Source of the DNA: an uncultured Alistipes sp.
Lineage (GTDB): Bacteria > Bacteroidota > Bacteroidia > Bacteroidales > Rikenellaceae
Length of the DNA: 13,696 bases
Reading direction: 5' to 3'
Assembly: GCA_904502075.1 (NCBI GenBank)
Contig: CAJGDL010000040.1
Span: 1-13,696, forward strand
Part shown: one piece after another, positions 7,081 through 13,550 of the stretch
How positions within the stretch are numbered: the stretch's first letter is position 1
Layout of the letters: every line of letters begins with the position of its first letter
The notes under the pieces: model-generated
What the model was told of the DNA's origin: nothing
Database searches by the model: none
The model's input: only the letters and a program-made list of their open reading frames with translations
Position numbers and translations under genes: made by a program

Positions 7081-7932
7081 TTAGAGGAGTGGTCGGCTGA
7101 TGGAACCGATGTTCAATAGCGAAACCAACTCCCGAATCGAACAATTGTAGCTCATGCCGCGGAAAGGGCCCGGGGCATGGTCGCCGCGTAGGTGGCGGAT
7201 CTGCTCCTCGAAGCAGGCCGGCATCTCGCTCGAACATGCATAGAGCACACGCGCGTAGCGATTTTCGTGTAGCTCCTCGATCCGATTCGGAAAGAGGATT
7301 CGGGGCTGCAGCGTGTTGCTCGACAGATGGCTGTTGAGTAGCAGGGTTGCCCCATCGGCCGTTGCCTCCTCGCCGATGGCGCGGCACAATGCCACAAGAT
7401 CCTCCCGGCAGCAATCCGAGGCCTCGCCATCGGTGATGTGGAAGACCACGGGAGGGAAGCTCTCGCGGTGGCTTGGATCGGCGCACCACTCCTTCACCAA
7501 GGAGTGAATTTGGCAAAAGAGTTCATACATCGGGGTCTCCCCCTCGGCATTCGGGGTGATCCACGCGGGAGATTGCAGGCGGTGCAGGGTCTGTTTTCCA
7601 TCGGGGGTGGTGCGATTCACCACGCGCGTAGTGATGGTGGGTTCGAGGCTGGTCAATTCACTCACCGGCAGGAACCACTTATCGCCCAACAGAGGCTCGA
7701 TGCCACCTCCCGAATAGCCGATCACGGCAATGTCGTAGTAGTTGCGTACCCCATCGTGGCGACGGGCGCGTTCGATCAGTTCGAAGAGCAACGAATTGGT
7801 AATATCGCAGACCACTTCGGCCTTGGTTCGCAGACCGTCGGGTGTCTCAATCATCTCGCACATCGACCCCGAACGGTCGAGGGCGATGAGAAACGCGGTG
7901 CGATGCTCTCGTGTGATGCTTTGGCTGTACAT
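7081..7932 (-). CDS. VWA-domain protein, TerY-like
   Basis: This 283-residue cytoplasmic-looking protein has no signal peptide or membrane segment. It carries an essentially complete metal-ion-dependent adhesion site (MIDAS): DRSGS (Asp19, Ser21, Ser23), a Thr in GETPM (Thr133) and an Asp in HITDGEAS (Asp168). VWA proteins of this short TerY type usually act with partner kinases or phosphatases in signalling or stress modules. Here the next gene, 8 bases downstream, encodes a kinase-like WG protein. The gene begins 37 bases after the DUF4954 stop, without a recognisable Shine-Dalgarno site, which is normal for Bacteroidetes. The residues before Cys264 (RGMSYNCS) and the Cys-rich stretch CSSEMPAC (233-240) are notable but unexplained. 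Confidence 0.85.
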   Translation of the reverse strand: MYSQSITREHRTAFLIALDRSGSMCEMIETPDGLRTKAEVVCDITNSLLFELIERARRHDGVRNYYDIAVIGYSGGGIEPLLGDKWFLPVSELTSLEPTITTRVVNRTTPDGKQTLHRLQSPAWITPNAEGETPMYELFCQIHSLVKEWCADPSHRESFPPVVFHITDGEASDCCREDLVALCRAIGEEATADGATLLLNSHLSSNTLQPRILFPNRIEELHENRYARVLYACSSEMPACFEEQIRHLRGDHAPGPFRGMSYNCSIRELVSLLNIGSISRPLL

Positions 7933-7969
7933 GGTTTTAATGTATCAGACAATTCGACCTATCAACTGT

Positions 7970-9697
7970 TTAATGTAGTCCGCGCACCTGGTAGTAGTCG
8001 GCTCGGATCTCCTCCTCCGAGTCGCTATCCAAGCCGTAGCTTACGGCCATCTCCATCGAACAATCCTTCGCGCGGTCGTTGTCGGTAAGCTGTCTCAGGG
8101 CGGCATGGGCACTGCGACCTGCGGCTACAGCATCCTCGATCTCGCGCTCGTTCGGAAGACGACCGCGCAATCGGGCAAAGGCGCAACAGGCCCAATCGTG
8201 GGCGTAGTCGTCGTAGTGAGCCAGGAATTGGCGGAAGCGTTCGTCGATCTGCTCCAGGGCCCCGATCTTTCCGCTCTCGATCTCTTCCAGGAGCTCCTCC
8301 ACATAGCTTTTGGCGATGTATTGGCCGGCTACATCGAGCCAGCGACCCTCGCCTCGGAACTCCTCTTTGCGCCCTCCGCGCGAGAGCATGTCGCCCACCG
8401 AGGCGATAATCGCCTTCTGGTAGAGTTTCAGTCCACGCAGCAAGATGGCGTGTTGGATGAAGACACGTTTGTAGTTGTAGAATTCGTTGTCGGGCTCCTC
8501 CTCGCGCAGGCGGTTCAGGGTCTCGACGGCTGCCAGAAGCGATTGGGCGATGTAGGGGTTGTACTCCTCGAAGTTGATGCAGTCGCGCTTGCGGGTGCGC
8601 TTGTCGCGCTTGGGCCACTTCTCGATGTCGCGCACCAGGCCGTAACTCTTCAGGTTGGCTCCGGGCATCAGGGTCGAACGCCCCTCCTTCTCGATCAGGT
8701 AGGAGTAGGGGAAGACCGAAGTGTCGTGGTGGTGGGAGTGCTTGCCTAAGATCACCGTGAAGGCCCCCTCCAAGGCGGGGGACATCACATAGGCACTGCT
8801 GGCAAACTTGCAGCCGCGCGGGTGAACCGATTGGTGTACGGCTCCGCTCTTGAAGAGGTGGTTGCTCTGGTTGGTGCCGCTACCGGCATTGAAGAACGAG
8901 AACATGCCCGCAATCAAGAGCGAGGATTTGTGGTGTGAGACCGTGTAGGGGCCGGCAAAGATGGCCGCCGCCTCGCCATTCTCGCAGTGCGAGTTGGCAA
9001 AGAAGAGCGACTCCATGGCCGAGAATCCCTTGTCGAGGATCACACTCTCGCCAGCAAAGCAACGCTCAATGGTGGTTCCGTTGTCCATCTTGGCCCCCTC
9101 GGCCAGGATGAAGTCGTAGGCCTTGACATCCACACCCACCTTCACACCGTCGCACAGCGTGCCGTTCTCGAGGGCCGAGGCTCCGTCGATCACCACGCGG
9201 TTGCCGATGCGCATCTCGCGGATGAAGCGGGCCCCGTTCAGCAGACAATCCTCACCCACTTCGCCCATCTCGCCACTACGCTCCTCCGCATAGCGATCAC
9301 TCATCTCCTCGAGGCGGGCGATCATTGCCGGGCGGTGGCGGTAGATGGCCAAGAGGTAGGCCATTTGTGCCGTAAGACGGTCGTAGATCTTTACCTGGCG
9401 ACCCTCGCATTCGTTCATGGTCGAGACCATCACGCCATTGCCGAATCGGCTTCGGTGGCGGCACTCCAGGCGAGTAACACTCTCCACGCGGCTACGGGCT
9501 CCGATGGCGTAGTTGCGTACCGTCGAGTTGAAGACCGATGCCTCCCGGCCAATACGCACCCGACCCAACAGGCGGCTGTGGGTGAGTTGTTCGCATCGGA
9601 ATGTCTCTGCAACCTCGATCTGCGACCAGTCGTCGGCGTAGTTGCCGCGTTCGATCAGTCGCTGAATCTCTTCGGGTGTGAGGGCTCTGAAACTCAT
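7970..9697 (-). CDS. DUF4954 family protein (left-handed beta-helix)
   Basis: This 575-residue protein closely follows the Bacteroidetes DUF4954 pattern as I remember it. LTPEEIQRL..AEDW-like sequence at the start leads into hexapeptide-like repeats (IGREASV, IGNRVVIDGASALENGT). The highly conserved core is SLFFANSHCENGEAAAIFAGPYTVSHHKSSLLIAG (in pieces over 230-264), then AGSGTNQSNH (271-280), GKHSHHHDTS and KWPKRDKR (360-367). The C-terminal third is helical. The hexapeptide character and His-rich core suggest an acyltransferase or nucleotide-sugar-like fold, but no activity is established to my knowledge. The protein ends at VRGLH, whereas homologues I recall continue for tens of residues after VRG. 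It is second in the minus-strand run, 37 bases after the lipoprotein gene. Confidence 0.85.
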   Translation of the reverse strand: MSFRALTPEEIQRLIERGNYADDWSQIEVAETFRCEQLTHSRLLGRVRIGREASVFNSTVRNYAIGARSRVESVTRLECRHRSRFGNGVMVSTMNECEGRQVKIYDRLTAQMAYLLAIYRHRPAMIARLEEMSDRYAEERSGEMGEVGEDCLLNGARFIREMRIGNRVVIDGASALENGTLCDGVKVGVDVKAYDFILAEGAKMDNGTTIERCFAGESVILDKGFSAMESLFFANSHCENGEAAAIFAGPYTVSHHKSSLLIAGMFSFFNAGSGTNQSNHLFKSGAVHQSVHPRGCKFASSAYVMSPALEGAFTVILGKHSHHHDTSVFPYSYLIEKEGRSTLMPGANLKSYGLVRDIEKWPKRDKRTRKRDCINFEEYNPYIAQSLLAAVETLNRLREEEPDNEFYNYKRVFIQHAILLRGLKLYQKAIIASVGDMLSRGGRKEEFRGEGRWLDVAGQYIAKSYVEELLEEIESGKIGALEQIDERFRQFLAHYDDYAHDWACCAFARLRGRLPNEREIEDAVAAGRSAHAALRQLTDNDRAKDCSMEMAVSYGLDSDSEEEIRADYYQVRGLH

Positions 9698-9734
9698 GGG
9701 TGTCTTTGTTTTTGGGGCCGGTGGCGGGCCGGTT

Positions 9735-10616
9735 CTATTTGTGGCTTACAACCAGGATCTTCGAGAGCGACCAGAACTGCTCGGCATCGAGGATTACCAA
9801 CGACTCGATCACCTTTTTGTTCTCCTCGCTCTCCACGAGCCAGTAGGAGCCTTCGGGGTGAGAGGTAATCAGCGTAACCTCCTTCTGTCCGATCGGGAGG
9901 GTCTTCAGCAGGCGGGTATCGGCCTCGGTGAAGAGTCCCATGTTGGGCTTCTCGGCGATGACGAGCGTGCGCCCGATCATGCCCTTCTTCTCGACCACCA
10001 GGTCGCTCAGGAGCTGCTTCTCGGGGGCGATAAGGTAGTATGCGGTGTGCAGTTGGGTTGTCTTTTGGGTTACCTCCGTGGTGAGTTGCTCCTTCTCGGA
10101 GGTCAGCGTGCGCACTTCGGCCTCTTTGGTCTCCACCTGACGACCGAGGTCGGCCACCTGCGTGTTGAGCCCCTCGATGCGGGTCTTGAGTTGGGCGATC
10201 TCGCCATCCTTCTCCGCAACCTGGGTGTTGAGCTGCTCGATCAAGGTCTCCAACCCTTTGATTTTGTGGTTAGCTCGGCGCAGTTGATCGGCCTTCTTCT
10301 CCAGGTCGGCGATGCGGGCGCGGTTCTCGGCCAGCAGGTTGTCGATGGCCTGCAGATCTTCGTTGATGCGGCCGGTGGAGGTGGAGTCGCGCAACTCCCC
10401 GTTTTGGAGGGTGAGCAGCCCCTCGCGGGTCTTAATCTCTTCGAGGTTGTTGGTGATCTCGCCGATCGAGGCAAAGACGTCGTCGATGATCGCCTCCTTG
10501 GCCTTCACCTCGGCGCGCAGCGAGTCGATGTCGGATTGCATGCGGTCGGCACTTTGGCGGCTCACACAGGCGGTAGCCAATGTGCAGGTGAGCAAAAACA
10601 GAAGAATTTTTTTCAT
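9735..10616 (-). CDS. Coiled-coil lipoprotein (Cbp1-like)
   Basis: The 293-residue product begins with a lipoprotein signal, MKKILLFLLTCTLATAC, with the acylated Cys at 17. Residues about 25-190 are a long heptad-rich coiled coil (for example LEKKADQLRRANHKIKGLE and repeats of LNTQVA). The C-terminal 100 residues form a globular domain with YYLIAPEK, LITSHPEGSY and FWSLSKILVVSHK. This layout matches a Bacteroidetes surface lipoprotein family, some of whose members are named Cbp1-type collagen-binding adhesins. The adhesin role is inferred only from that resemblance. Two sites, DSL (31-33) and DST (77-79), fit the Bacteroidetes O-glycosylation motif D-(S/T)-(A/I/L/V/M/T). It is the first gene of the seven-gene minus-strand run and ends in TAG. 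Confidence 0.8.
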   Translation of the reverse strand: MKKILLFLLTCTLATACVSRQSADRMQSDIDSLRAEVKAKEAIIDDVFASIGEITNNLEEIKTREGLLTLQNGELRDSTSTGRINEDLQAIDNLLAENRARIADLEKKADQLRRANHKIKGLETLIEQLNTQVAEKDGEIAQLKTRIEGLNTQVADLGRQVETKEAEVRTLTSEKEQLTTEVTQKTTQLHTAYYLIAPEKQLLSDLVVEKKGMIGRTLVIAEKPNMGLFTEADTRLLKTLPIGQKEVTLITSHPEGSYWLVESEENKKVIESLVILDAEQFWSLSKILVVSHK

Positions 10617-10648
10617 GGTTGTCCTTTGCTTTAGTTTTGTTATGGGTG

Positions 10649-10656
10649 TAAAGGTA
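10649..10656 (-). promoter_or_regulatory. Candidate -7 element for the coiled-coil lipoprotein gene
   Basis: The minus strand reads TACCTTTA, one base from the TAnnTTTG consensus, followed by CA. It lies about 33 bases upstream of the ATG at 10616. No clear TTTG -33 element is seen at the right distance. This would be the main promoter of the long minus-strand run. Confidence 0.35.
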
Positions 10657-10711
10657 CAAAATTTCTTCGTTGGTTGCGCTTCGTTTTCCCAAAAAAAGAA
10701 CCAAAAAAGGG

Positions 10712-10782
10712 TGCTCGGCCCGAAAAAGGGCGCTAAATTTTTTCAAAGGGGTCGAAAATTGCGGGCCCAACGGGGCCGAGCG
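10712..10782. other. Large imperfect hairpin with T-tracts on both sides
   Basis: GCTCGGCCC (10713-10721) pairs with GGGCCGAGC (10773-10781), with a T-G wobble extending it outward. Inner complementary segments (GGG/CCC, CGC/GCG and AATTTT/AAAATT) can lengthen the stem. CTTTTTTA follows on the plus strand and CCCTTTTTTGG on the minus strand. It could be a bidirectional or backup terminator, or a structured RNA. Confidence 0.5.
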
Positions 10783-10806
10783 ACTCTTTTTTATTGCCGA
10801 GCAGAG

Positions 10807-10840
10807 AAAAAAATCGGCCGAACTCCGAAGAGCCCGACCG
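10807..10840 (-). terminator. Intrinsic terminator downstream of the lipoprotein islet
   Basis: On the minus strand CGGTCGGGCTC, a TTCG tetraloop and GAGTTCGGCCG form an 11-pair stem with three G-U wobbles, directly followed by A and seven T (10807-10813). It lies about 65 bases after the stop of the gene ending at 10905 and is in the right orientation for it. Confidence 0.85.
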
Positions 10841-10904
10841 ACCGGCATCGTCACTAATTTTTAACACGCATTATATTGAGATTATTCACTGTTTTAAGGT
10901 TGGA

Positions 10905-11396
10905 CTACTCCTCTTCGGGTGGGTTGCGAATGATTATAGGATCATCCGCCCACCAAATTATCCCCTCTTCATGATCATACCAAAAACGAGGAGGGCTGAG
11001 ATCAAGAGTGAAAGACGACTGAGCTTCGGTCGTCGGACGGCAGTCGGCATCAATCCAAATCTCAAAGGTTTGTGTATCGTGCATTTTCAGGCGAAAGCCC
11101 TCCCATTCCACCTCAAAAGGTGGATTTTCATACTCTTTTTGGGGGATGGAGATCCGATCGAACTCTTCAGAGGGGGTCCCCTCATGGTAGATGATATCGG
11201 TCAGCAGGATGGGTTCCGATGCTGTGAAAATATTGTGATAGGGCTCTCCGTAGAGATATTCACAATATCTATTATTCAATAGGGCTCCGGTGCTCGAGGA
11301 GATTTCGATTGTTCTAAACTTGTCGCCATCAACATCTCCACAAGCCACAAAAGAGAACGAAGCACAAACTAAAAACAGTGCAAATAACTTTTTCAT
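10905..11396 (-). CDS. Small lipoprotein of unknown function
   Basis: This 163-residue protein has a clear lipoprotein signal, MKKLFALFLVCASFSFVACGD, with lipobox FVAC and the acylated Cys at 19. It is therefore predicted to be anchored to an envelope membrane, possibly exported to the outer membrane. The mature part is acidic and Trp/Tyr-rich (PPRFWYDHEEGIIWWADD near the end) and ends in a run of Glu. I do not recognise a family. It is the last gene of an AT-rich minus-strand block and ends in TAG ahead of a strong terminator. Small lipoproteins sit beside C10 proteases in Bacteroides and can act as their inhibitors, and a C10 protease remnant lies just upstream here. Any inhibitor role is speculative. 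Confidence 0.8.
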   Translation of the reverse strand: MKKLFALFLVCASFSFVACGDVDGDKFRTIEISSSTGALLNNRYCEYLYGEPYHNIFTASEPILLTDIIYHEGTPSEEFDRISIPQKEYENPPFEVEWEGFRLKMHDTQTFEIWIDADCRPTTEAQSSFTLDLSPPRFWYDHEEGIIWWADDPIIIRNPPEEE

Positions 11397-11405
11397 AATC
11401 TTATT

Positions 11406-11519
11406 TTATAGATTCGGGTAAATACCATAAATTACTTTGACATCCTCTGTATATTCTGTACCATTTGGCAAATGATAATAACCATCTTGAACTCCACCCC
11501 AACCCCAATTGCTATGTTT
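11406..11519 (-). pseudogene. 3' remnant of a C10 (streptopain-like) cysteine peptidase
   Basis: An open frame of 38 codons without a start codon lies between the two lipoprotein genes. It begins KHSNWGWGGVQDGYY and ends IYGIYPNL before TAA at 11406-11408. H-x-NWGWGG-x-x-x-GYY is the characteristic C-terminal stretch of C10 family peptidases (SpeB, Bacteroides Bfp/Btp), where NWGWGG lies near the active-site Asn/Trp region. The upstream codon in this frame is a TAA at 11520-11522, two bases before the stop of the next lipoprotein gene. All of the protease except its tail is therefore missing, which looks like a deletion or recombination scar. Confidence 0.65.
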
Positions 11520-11523
11520 TTAG

Positions 11524-12096
11524 TTAATCTCTATTCCTAGAAAGTAATCTCGTTATATTCATCTGACAGCATTCAAATTCGCTTTCAAACAGAATTTCCA
11601 GATTACAATCGTAATCCATTGGATATACGGGAGGTGTACCTATTAGATCCATGCTTCCAACCAGGGAGAATGTTCCCTCTGCAATCTGTTTATCTCCTTC
11701 ATAAAGTTCTGCAGTGGTTTTTGTGTTAAAATCCACATGCCAAAGCTCCCCAGATACTTCAAACGGAGGCACCGTCAATGTGTACATTTTGTCATCAATA
11801 CTCAGCATGCATGAATAGCGTACCGTTGTTTTAGGATCATGGAAAGAAAAAACACAATAAGTTGCAGGAGGCATGAGATCAATCTGATCTTCAGCATTTA
11901 GCTCAAATTTTGTATCTCCCCATAGCAATTCTCCTTGAATCAGATAGGATCCGCTAATAGATCCTGCCAATTGGAAATACGGATTGACAGGGTCTGGGTT
12001 AGGCGAATCTCTCGGAATATTCTCCTTATCATCGTTGCATGCAATTATAAGGGTCATTGCACAAACGAGCATCAAATAATATCTTAAAGTTTTCAT
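11524..12096 (-). CDS. Small lipoprotein of unknown function
   Basis: This 190-residue protein has the signal MKTLRYYLMLVCAMTLIIAC, with lipobox LIIAC and the acylated Cys at 20, followed by an acidic linker (NDDKENIPRDSPNPDPVNP). The mature part is probably beta-rich and contains four Cys residues towards the middle and end, including ECCQMN near the C-terminus. I do not recognise the family. Codon use is AT-rich, unlike the flanking housekeeping genes. A short GAGG lies just before the ATG. The gene starts 20 bases after the truncated metallopeptidase stop and is followed directly by the C10 protease remnant, so its C-terminus (SRLLSRNRD-like end) may itself be a product of the rearrangement. 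Confidence 0.75.
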   Translation of the reverse strand: MKTLRYYLMLVCAMTLIIACNDDKENIPRDSPNPDPVNPYFQLAGSISGSYLIQGELLWGDTKFELNAEDQIDLMPPATYCVFSFHDPKTTVRYSCMLSIDDKMYTLTVPPFEVSGELWHVDFNTKTTAELYEGDKQIAEGTFSLVGSMDLIGTPPVYPMDYDCNLEILFESEFECCQMNITRLLSRNRD

Positions 12097-12116
12097 AATC
12101 CTCGATTTTTTATTTC

Positions 12117-12608
12117 TTAATTTCCAAAACGGAAATTATAATCACTCAAATTAGTATTCAATTCCGACTGTGTATAAAATTCACCCACATAACTTTGCAA
12201 AATTTGCTTGCATGATGTCCAATCATAACAATCTCTGGCAATTCTCAACATCGCCTCATGCGAAAAGTTGGAAATTACATCCGAAGGGCATCGATCGGAA
12301 TAAGAGATGTTTTGATTATAATTATCAAATAAATCTACAAATAGTGGGGTGTAATGTATGTGTAAATCATCATCTTCTATCATCCAGCCTTGCCACCCTT
12401 GATACATATCAGAAGAATTTTCAGGGAAAGTTTTACCGTATTGGGCATAATAATTTCTACCTAAATAATCCCCCGCATATGAAGCAAAAGATTCCTTAAT
12501 AAAACGTTGTATTTCATTAAATACAGATGCCCCTCGCTCACAATAGTGATAAAAATGCCCTAATTCATGATAAAAGGCTGATATGTAGGCCGCATCACTT
12601 GCATTCAT
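12117..12608 (-). CDS. 5'-truncated HExxH metallopeptidase fragment
   Basis: The 163-residue frame has HELGHFYHY (residues 15-23), a zinc-metallopeptidase HExxH motif. About 20 residues later comes ESFASYAGDYL, whose Glu is a plausible third zinc ligand, then YQGWQGWMIEDDD and YTPLFVDLFDNYNQ. This resembles secreted Bacteroidetes lipoprotein peptidases that I recall but cannot name. The first Met is only 14 residues before the active-site His, and the frame extends 11 codons further upstream (DSNTNKEHLFN) before a TGA at 12642-12644. There is thus no signal peptide or N-terminal domain, and the 5' part of the gene appears lost. It may be transcribed from the promoter at 12783-12814, but it is probably inactive. 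Confidence 0.65.
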   Translation of the reverse strand: MNASDAAYISAFYHELGHFYHYCERGASVFNEIQRFIKESFASYAGDYLGRNYYAQYGKTFPENSSDMYQGWQGWMIEDDDLHIHYTPLFVDLFDNYNQNISYSDRCPSDVISNFSHEAMLRIARDCYDWTSCKQILQSYVGEFYTQSELNTNLSDYNFRFGN

Positions 12609-12654
12609 GTTAAATAAATGTTCTTTGTTTGTGTTAGAATCTCAGAATGGTCGG

Positions 12655-12674
12655 CACGCATGGGACGATGCGTG
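12655..12674. other. Hairpin in the leader of the AT-rich islet
   Basis: CACGCAT (12655-12661) and ATGCGTG (12668-12674) are perfect inverted repeats around a 6-base loop. They lie within the predicted 5' leader between the promoter at 12783 and the truncated metallopeptidase. A second, weaker pairing (GGTGC with GCACC) lies just upstream. The function is unknown. Confidence 0.4.
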
Positions 12675-12782
12675 TTGGGTGGTGCAATCGCTTCGATCGG
12701 ACGCACCCTTAAGATAAAGGGATGGTTCTCATAGGCGGCAAATTTAATGGTTATAATGGGTCTTATTCTCCGTCTCTGTTTG

Positions 12783-12814
12783 CAAATTTACGCAATAAAA
12801 AAGCCGCTTCCAAA
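12783..12814 (-). promoter_or_regulatory. Bacteroidetes-type promoter facing the AT-rich islet
   Basis: On the minus strand TTTG (12811-12814) is followed after exactly 20 bases by TAAATTTG (12783-12790) and then C, matching TTTG-N19-21-TAnnTTTG. Transcription would start near 12776 and run into the truncated metallopeptidase and the lipoprotein genes. Confidence 0.65.
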
Positions 12815-12919
12815 TTTTCGGCCGAAAAAAATCTTACAAGATCGCGAAAATGAGGTCTGATTTTCAATGGGTTACAAAGGTAGCTCGAAAAAAAATCTTA
12901 CAGAGCAAAAATTTACGCA
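12784..12919. repeat. Two pairs of short direct repeats around the promoter
   Basis: AAATTTACGCA occurs at 12784-12794 and 12909-12919. CG followed by A-run and TCTTACA occurs at 12823-12838 and 12886-12902. The two motifs appear in opposite order in the two copies, so the arrangement is not a simple tandem duplication. The first AAATTTACGCA contains the -7 element. Confidence 0.6.
12815..12828. promoter_or_regulatory. 14-bp perfect palindrome next to the -33 element
   Basis: TTTTCGGCCGAAAA is a perfect palindrome that directly abuts the -33 TTTG (12811-12814) of the minus-strand promoter on its upstream side. This is a plausible site for a dimeric regulator, but no regulator is identified. 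Confidence 0.4.
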
Positions 12920-12933
12920 TTGACACCTCAAAA

Positions 12934-13020
12934 ATTCCTCCCCCTAAGCCCCCCCCTTTCAAAAAGGCTGGGGGAACCAGGGAAATTGGGGGTGCCGCGT
13001 GGTTTGGGGCAACAGCGAGG
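12934..13020. other. C/G-rich intergenic element with imperfect hairpin
   Basis: ATTCCTCCCCCT (12934-12945) is shared, in reverse complement, with the tandem repeats at 3188-3199. CCCCC..AGCC (12940-12950) can pair with GGCTGGGGG (12966-12974) around a CCTTT/AAAGG inner stem. The rest, up to about 13020, is G-rich with no supported gene. It looks like a dispersed intergenic repeat. Confidence 0.4.
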
Positions 13021-13044
13021 TTCTCTAATTTTGAATTCCGAGCG

Positions 13045-13083
13045 AAAAAAACAGGAGGCAACCTGCGAATAGGTTGCCTCCTG
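13045..13083 (-). terminator. Intrinsic terminator of the FKBP gene
   Basis: CAGGAGGCAACCT (13052-13064) and AGGTTGCCTCCTG (13071-13083) form a perfect 13-bp stem with a 6-base loop. On the minus strand seven T follow directly (13045-13051). It lies about 20 bases after the FKBP stop codon. Confidence 0.93.
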
Positions 13084-13103
13084 CCATAGGAAAGGGGTGT
13101 TGC

Positions 13104-13523
13104 TTATTTCTCCTGCTCGGGGTTGATCACCTTCAGCTCGGGCATCGTGGCGGGCTTGGGGGCCTCGAACGGGGTAACATCGATCAGCTCCACCTCGAAG
13201 CAGAGGGCCTCGTTGCCACGGATGGCCTGGTTGCCACGGGCACCATAGGCCAGGTTGGGGTGGATCCAGAGCGTGATCTTGCCACCCTTACCTACGAGCT
13301 GCATACCCTCGGTCCAACCCTTGATTACGCGGTTCAGGGGGAACTCGGCGGGCTCGTCCTGGTTGTAGGTGTCGGGCATCTGCTTCTTGAGCATCTCCTG
13401 GCGCATCTTGGGCATATCCTTGTAGCGCGAAGCGTCGAATACCTTGCCGTTGCGCTTCGTACCCTTGTAGTGAACCTTCACCTTGTCGCGGCTGTTCTTG
13501 GCCATCACGGTCGTGTCGCCCAT
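13104..13523 (-). CDS. FKBP-type peptidyl-prolyl isomerase domain (downstream part of an interrupted gene)
   Basis: FKBPs catalyse cis-trans isomerisation of X-Pro bonds, and in Bacteroidetes they are often envelope lipoproteins. The 139 residues from the ATG at 13523 contain the FKBP core: VKVHYKG, GKVFDAS, PAEFPLNRVIKGWTEGM, LWIHPNLAYG and FEVELIDV. An insertion of about 25 residues rich in Lys, Met and Gln sits between VFDAS and PAEF. A linker and charged tail follow (PKPATMPELKVINPEQEK). The same frame continues upstream through a TAG at 13551-13553 into further FKBP-like N-terminal sequence, so this ATG is probably not the native start. If translated from here, the product would lack a signal peptide and stay in the cytoplasm. 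Confidence 0.8.
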   Translation of the reverse strand: MGDTTVMAKNSRDKVKVHYKGTKRNGKVFDASRYKDMPKMRQEMLKKQMPDTYNQDEPAEFPLNRVIKGWTEGMQLVGKGGKITLWIHPNLAYGARGNQAIRGNEALCFEVELIDVTPFEAPKPATMPELKVINPEQEK

Positions 13524-13550
13524 CTTCTCGATGCGATAGAGCAGACCCGA

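Noticed and set aside
7073..7516. Upstream extension of the WG/pseudokinase frame
   Set aside because: It overlaps the VWA gene in another frame and reads as Arg/Pro-rich noise; ATG at 7072 gives the natural spacing.
8105..8749. Plus-strand frames antisense to DUF4954
   Set aside because: These are mirror frames of a strongly conserved minus-strand gene and show no recognisable domain.
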